Shown here: positions 31,076 through 34,755 of the stretch, one piece after another
How positions within the stretch are numbered: position 1 is the first letter of the stretch
Layout: each line of letters opens with the position of its first letter
Notes under the pieces: model-generated
Told to the model about the DNA's origin: nothing
Seen by the model: only the letters and a program-made list of their open reading frames with translations
Databases searched by the model: none
Source of the DNA: Bacteroidia bacterium
GTDB lineage: Bacteria; Bacteroidota; Bacteroidia; Chitinophagales; Saprospiraceae
Reading direction: 5' to 3'
DNA: 34,755 bases
Assembly (NCBI GenBank): GCA_030430845.1
Contig: JAUIKE010000086.1
Coordinates: 1-34,755, forward strand
Made by a program: the position numbers and the translations under genes

Positions 31076-33202
31076 TCATTTTCTTTCACCTGGGTGATAT
31101 TTAACTTCTAAGTTTTCTTCGATCTCTTTTTCTGAAAAAAGCACATTTTTAAACTGCCCTTTCGAATACATCTCTGCCTGGTCAAAGTAATGTGGAGAAC
31201 TTGGCTCCCTGCTGATGCCGTACGGGATGATGGACTTGGCTTTGACTTCATCGCCGAATTCTACAATTGCTACATAAGAATGACCACCGATGGCCCTCCG
31301 AGTTACACTTTCGTTTAAGCGGCCACTTGGCCATAGGCAGAACATAATGCCGGTAAATCCATTCCCGCCTGGTAAAGGTAAGTGTTCTAATGAGTCGGTT
31401 ATTCCGTATTGGCTGTTGTTGGCTATCCTTTGATGTCGCATAATCTCTCCCCAGGGTACTTCCCAGGTACCCTTATCTTCTTGTAGTTTCGCGACTGTTT
31501 TTTCCAAAAAAGCGACCTTCGGCCATTTTTCAGCAGGTGGAGTTGTGTACAATAGTTCTATATATATGAAACACAAACTGGCTTCTTTGGAGTCAATACT
31601 GGAATACATATCCCAGGATCGCAATGCTTCAAGCGGCTTTTCAATTTGAGAAGCCCTGGCTTGGTCAACTAATTTTAGACTATCATATTCGTCGAAAAGT
31701 TCGGGGAGTAATTCTTCTGCTAAGTGTACATAAGTATCCATAATGGCTTCTTCCAGGTCAGCCATGGTAATGTCATTTAAGGTATCCAGAATAACCTTGG
31801 ATCGTTCTCCACGCTTGGTATCTGGCTGAAGGCTTGTAATGTATTTAGGGAAAATATTGGAATCCGGGTTTTCAGTAGTGGTGGTTAAAAACGGGTCAGA
31901 GTTGCAGTTTTGGAGGTATCCAATTTCTGGGTTTAACATCTGGGGTAGTTCATCCAGACTATGGAAACCATTCCATTCACTAGAAGAAAGGCTGCCGTCT
32001 ACCGGTTTTGTCCAATCCAGAGAGTCATTCCTTTCAGGGATGGTACCATTATAAACATACATGATGTTTCCTTCTTTATCGGCATACATGAAATTATGGT
32101 AAGCGATAGAAGTGTTGGAAATGGCAGATTTAAAGTCCTCTATATTTTGCGACTTACTCATTTGGTAAAACTGGGGAATACTGCCCCCCGCTTCCAATCC
32201 CGCTGAATTATAACTTAAGTATTTATCTTCGTTCCGGGTCAATACAGGGCCATGAAGAGTGCGCATAAAAGAATACTTCCGGCTAACTAATCCGCTGTCT
32301 GTTTTAACCTTAATCTCCTCCTCCCAGGTTTCGGCATCCAGGTAGTCTCCATCAAAGCGATATTTCAAGGAGTCGGTCGGATGGTCAAAGGACATTTCAA
32401 AAGCATCTCCAACGTCCGGATAATTAACGGTTAATGACCAGCCCATAGATTCGTTATGTCCCAATACAGGCATGATGCCGAATCCGTAAGCTAACAGGCC
32501 ATAAAAATTCCATCCCTCCTCACTTTTTAGATGAACTTCATAGGGTTGATCAGAAGGAATGTGAGGATTAATGACCAGGTAGGTTTTACCATCCTTTGTT
32601 TTTTTAGGACTGATGGCCCACATATTTGATCCAACGGAGGGTTCCTGGCGGTTGTCGTTGATATAGTTGAAAACTTCCTCATCACCCAGGCCTACTTGCC
32701 CCAGCCCGAAGGAACCCCACATGTTTCTTTCTAGGGCTAAAAAATGCCAGGGCTCAAATTGGGCGATTAATTGCGGACTTACTTCCGGATGTGTTTCCAA
32801 ATAGTAATTGATCCCAGCTGCATAGGCATCACATAACAATTTGGTTTTTACTTCCAGGCCTTCATATTCTTGCCGTGACAATTCGTTGATTTTAAAGGCC
32901 CGGTTCATATAATCATTTTGTAATCCGTTTTCACCGGCCACTTCTGCCTGTCGGCCAATTGCTCCGATGAGTGCATTTTCAATTAATTCGAAATGGTCTT
33001 CTGCACGAGCATATGCCATGCCAAATACAACGCTTTCGTCTGTGGGTCCGGAGATATGAGGTACGCCATAATGATCTCTAGATATGGTAACGGTTTGAGC
33101 CATCTGAGCAGGGTCGATGGTATAATATTCGACTGCTTTTCTTTCTTTAAAACAAGAAGCAATTGTGATGATCAGGAATAGGAGAATTAGGTGGTTTTTC
33201 AT
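31076..33202 (-). CDS. Penicillin acylase family protein (N-terminal nucleophile hydrolase), lipoprotein
   Basis: A 708-residue Ntn hydrolase. Lipoprotein signal (LLFLIITIASC, cysteine at residue 17); alpha-chain region with VTISRDHYGVPHISG and GMAYARAEDHFELIE; then the self-processing point before S192 in VGSNMWAIS, where cleavage frees the catalytic serine of the beta chain. The rest matches the beta chain (LTVNYPDVGDAFE, FMRTLHGPVL, NFMYADKEGNIMYVYNGTIPER). Family substrates are beta-lactam amides, N-acyl-homoserine lactones and other N-acyl amides. The likely site is the periplasmic face or outer membrane. It is the first gene of a pair with the S58 peptidase; the VOC gene 77 bp upstream may also be on the transcript. 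Confidence 0.92.
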   Translation of the reverse strand: MKNHLILLFLIITIASCFKERKAVEYYTIDPAQMAQTVTISRDHYGVPHISGPTDESVVFGMAYARAEDHFELIENALIGAIGRQAEVAGENGLQNDYMNRAFKINELSRQEYEGLEVKTKLLCDAYAAGINYYLETHPEVSPQLIAQFEPWHFLALERNMWGSFGLGQVGLGDEEVFNYINDNRQEPSVGSNMWAISPKKTKDGKTYLVINPHIPSDQPYEVHLKSEEGWNFYGLLAYGFGIMPVLGHNESMGWSLTVNYPDVGDAFEMSFDHPTDSLKYRFDGDYLDAETWEEEIKVKTDSGLVSRKYSFMRTLHGPVLTRNEDKYLSYNSAGLEAGGSIPQFYQMSKSQNIEDFKSAISNTSIAYHNFMYADKEGNIMYVYNGTIPERNDSLDWTKPVDGSLSSSEWNGFHSLDELPQMLNPEIGYLQNCNSDPFLTTTTENPDSNIFPKYITSLQPDTKRGERSKVILDTLNDITMADLEEAIMDTYVHLAEELLPELFDEYDSLKLVDQARASQIEKPLEALRSWDMYSSIDSKEASLCFIYIELLYTTPPAEKWPKVAFLEKTVAKLQEDKGTWEVPWGEIMRHQRIANNSQYGITDSLEHLPLPGGNGFTGIMFCLWPSGRLNESVTRRAIGGHSYVAIVEFGDEVKAKSIIPYGISREPSSPHYFDQAEMYSKGQFKNVLFSEKEIEENLEVKYHPGERK

Positions 33203-33279
33203 ACTGGTAAACTTTTATTTCATTGCGATTAGAAGCCTATTTCAATATACTCCGTTTCATGAGGTGTTTGTGAATCTGA

Positions 33280-33690
33280 TTAAGATAAGGAATCTACATC
33301 TAAAAAGGGATTAAACGCAATTTCCCATAAATACCCATCCGGGTCGGCAATGTAACTACTGTACCCTCCCCAAAACACCTTCTGCGGTTCTTTTACGATC
33401 TTCACTCCCTTATTTCTGAACCCATCTATCAGGTCATCTACCTCTTGCTCGGAACGGGTGTTGTATGCCAGGGAAAAACCAGGAAAGCCTTCACCCGCTG
33501 AGCGAATAGTAGCATCTTCAGCGAGGGCTTCCTTTGGATATAAGGACAGGAGCATGCCGTTGAGTTGATAGAAAGCAATGTTATCATTACTCATTTCTGA
33601 ACGAGTCCAGCCGAATTTGTTTTCGTAAAAGTCGATGGAAGTTGCCAAGCTTTTTACTCCCAAGGTGATAATGGTGAGGCGTTGTTCCAT
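33280..33690 (-). CDS. VOC-superfamily (glyoxalase/bleomycin resistance-like) protein
   Basis: A 136-residue single-domain vicinal oxygen chelate protein with two beta-alpha-beta-beta-beta halves: RLTIITLGVKSLATSIDFYENKFGW at the start and VVKEPQKVFWGGYSSYIADPDGYLWEIAFNP at the end. The first metal ligand position, usually His in the opening strand, is absent, and only the glutamate in LWEIAFNP is clear. It may therefore bind metal weakly or act as a binding protein. It lies between the sialidase-like gene and the penicillin-acylase gene on the same strand. Function unknown. Confidence 0.88.
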   Translation of the reverse strand: MEQRLTIITLGVKSLATSIDFYENKFGWTRSEMSNDNIAFYQLNGMLLSLYPKEALAEDATIRSAGEGFPGFSLAYNTRSEQEVDDLIDGFRNKGVKIVKEPQKVFWGGYSSYIADPDGYLWEIAFNPFLDVDSLS

Positions 33691-33717
33691 TTGATGTTAT
33701 TTTGGTTAAACCTTGTC

Positions 33718-33741
33718 GGCATTCGCTCCAAAGCGAATGCC
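33718..33741. terminator. Hairpin between the sialidase-like and VOC genes
   Basis: GGCATTCGCT (33718-33727) pairs with AGCGAATGCC (33732-33741) around CCAA, 15 bp after the sialidase-like stop. No U-tract follows on the minus strand, so termination is uncertain; it may be an mRNA 3' structure. Confidence 0.5.
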
Positions 33742-33755
33742 AAACACACTCAAAA

Positions 33756-34755
33756 TTAATAACGCAAACTATCAATCGGCACCCTGCTTATTTCCACATC
33801 TTCCTTATTGGTTGCATAAGAGACGTACAAATAACCCTCCCAAATTACACTTTTCGGATAACTATAACCAGCTCTTTTGTACTTGCCCTCATATCGCATG
33901 CTTTGTAAGTCTTGGCCACCACTGCGCAGTAAAAAGGCTTTGTCAAACAAAAAGCCATCCTCGCTCAGGGTAATGACGAGGGGAAAGCGATCTTTTTTTC
34001 CGGAAGGGTTATTGACCATAAAGGCTGTGCCATCCGGCAGATTTCCCGCGCTTTGCTTGGCCCTGGAGTCGGGTGTATCTATAATCGTGGGAGTGGCCCA
34101 GCTTTGTCCGCGATCCTTGCTTAGTGAAGCCAGTTTTTTAAAAGAGCTGTTTTGGTCCCGAAAGATCATCACGATGGCGCTGTCTTTCCTATAAAACCAA
34201 CTAGGCTCGATTTCCCGACTCATAGTGCTTTTGGAGGGGAGGTTTTGCATTTTTCCAGCTGTCCACCCGGAGGTGCCGGATGGATCATCCGAATAGTAAG
34301 GCGTAACGGTCAGACCGGGTTGCATATGAAAAGCAGTAATGAGCCGACCGTCGGGCAAGGCATGAACGTCTTGTTCAATAATGCCGAGCACAGCTTGTCC
34401 GTCTTTATCTCTTACCGGCTCCGCCTGGCTCCAGCGGAGTCCGTCAGTGGAGCTTATGAATTTGGTATATCCTTCTTTGATCCCATCAGGTTTTTCCGGC
34501 CATACACAAATATATGCTACCAGAGTATCTCCTTCGCTCCACCAGCCTCCGCTTGTTTTGATGCCTCGTTCCCATTTTTCGGTTAATGGCTTGGGCGCTT
34601 CCCATTCCTTTCCATCAGGGCTTCTGCTATAAAAAACCTGGGTGTCCTCTGCATCTTCGTCTTTTGCGGAGCTCTGCCATTGGGCATATAGCATCCCTTT
34701 GAAAGGAAAGAGGACGACGCCATGGTTGTAATGATGGTCGGTTTGTTTAGGTGAA
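33756..34755 (-). CDS. Sialidase-like BNR-repeat protein, partial
   Basis: The frame stays open to the right edge, so the start lies outside the window; 332 residues are visible. The six-bladed propeller pattern of the sialidase superfamily is suggested by Asp-box-like motifs: SPDGKEW, SSTDGLRW and SKDRGQSWATP. The outermost visible residues (HHYNHGVVLFPFKGMLYAQWQSS) belong to an early blade, as is usual near the N terminus, so perhaps only one blade and a signal peptide are missing. Sialic-acid cleavage is not proven; many Bacteroidota proteins of this type act on other glycans or only bind them. No other polysaccharide-utilisation gene is in view. Confidence 0.8.
   Translation of the reverse strand, partial: SPKQTDHHYNHGVVLFPFKGMLYAQWQSSAKDEDAEDTQVFYSRSPDGKEWEAPKPLTEKWERGIKTSGGWWSEGDTLVAYICVWPEKPDGIKEGYTKFISSTDGLRWSQAEPVRDKDGQAVLGIIEQDVHALPDGRLITAFHMQPGLTVTPYYSDDPSGTSGWTAGKMQNLPSKSTMSREIEPSWFYRKDSAIVMIFRDQNSSFKKLASLSKDRGQSWATPTIIDTPDSRAKQSAGNLPDGTAFMVNNPSGKKDRFPLVITLSEDGFLFDKAFLLRSGGQDLQSMRYEGKYKRAGYSYPKSVIWEGYLYVSYATNKEDVEISRVPIDSLRY

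Noticed and set aside
1..34755. tRNA, rRNA, riboswitch, integrase or transposase genes
   Set aside because: None was recognised on either strand; the hairpins seen are simple palindromes without conserved RNA-family sequence.

Overview
The window looks like chromosomal DNA of a free-living Bacteroidota, most likely of the Saprospiria type (Lewinella or Haliscomenobacter relatives). This rests on: a secreted protein with a type IX secretion (T9SS) C-terminal sorting domain; many signal peptides ending in -AQ; a TonB-type outer-membrane barrel of the OMP_b-brl_3 kind; a TPR hybrid kinase next to a LytTR regulator; poor Shine-Dalgarno sites; and several -7 boxes fitting the Bacteroidota TAnnTTTG consensus. 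There is no rRNA, tRNA, phage, transposase or CRISPR array.

Layout. 1-232 has no gene, only terminator-like hairpins. 233-913 (-) is a PPP-family phosphatase. 1023-4216 (+) is a tight three-gene operon: membrane protein, class V aminotransferase of the AGXT type, PgeF-type multicopper oxidase-like protein. 4336-9234 is a signalling island: free-standing Hpt, free-standing receiver and TPR hybrid histidine kinase on the minus strand, then a degenerate second Hpt and a LytTR response regulator on the plus strand. 9253-12512 (-) holds an ABC exporter half-transporter and a DUF1624-type membrane acyltransferase. 12835-14481 (-) is a T9SS cargo protein. 14687-16667 (-) is a translationally coupled hydrolase / ECF sigma factor / membrane protein operon. 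16890-20735 (+) holds an outer-membrane barrel protein and a serine hydrolase. 20961-25504 is a pentose phosphate cluster: zwf and pgl (-), diverging from rpiB and gnd (+). 25534-28983 holds an FAD amine oxidase-like protein (-), a second serine hydrolase and a two-CBS protein (+). 29054-29878 (+) is a small outer-membrane barrel. 29898-33690 (-) holds an S58 peptidase, a penicillin-acylase-family protein and a VOC protein. A sialidase-like gene (33756 to the right edge, -) is cut by the window.

How it works together. The signalling genes look like one split phosphorelay. Two of its transcription units (receiver-Hpt, and the kinase) have near-identical upstream regions: two 13-bp direct repeats with a 20-bp period, 7 bp, a TTG -33 element, exactly 21 bp, and a TAnnTTTG-like -7 box. 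This fits control by one direct-repeat-binding regulator, and the adjacent LytTR protein is the obvious candidate. zwf, pgl and gnd give the whole oxidative pentose phosphate branch, and rpiB the first non-oxidative step.

The most novel-looking signal is a dispersed intergenic element in three copies (12695-12811, 20751-20883, 28106-28259). Each has a perfect 26-bp-stem palindrome, an AT-rich linker and an array of 10-bp units, and each has its array end facing the stop codon of a gene. Arms differ between copies by paired, compensating substitutions, and the loop is flipped relative to the flank in one copy.
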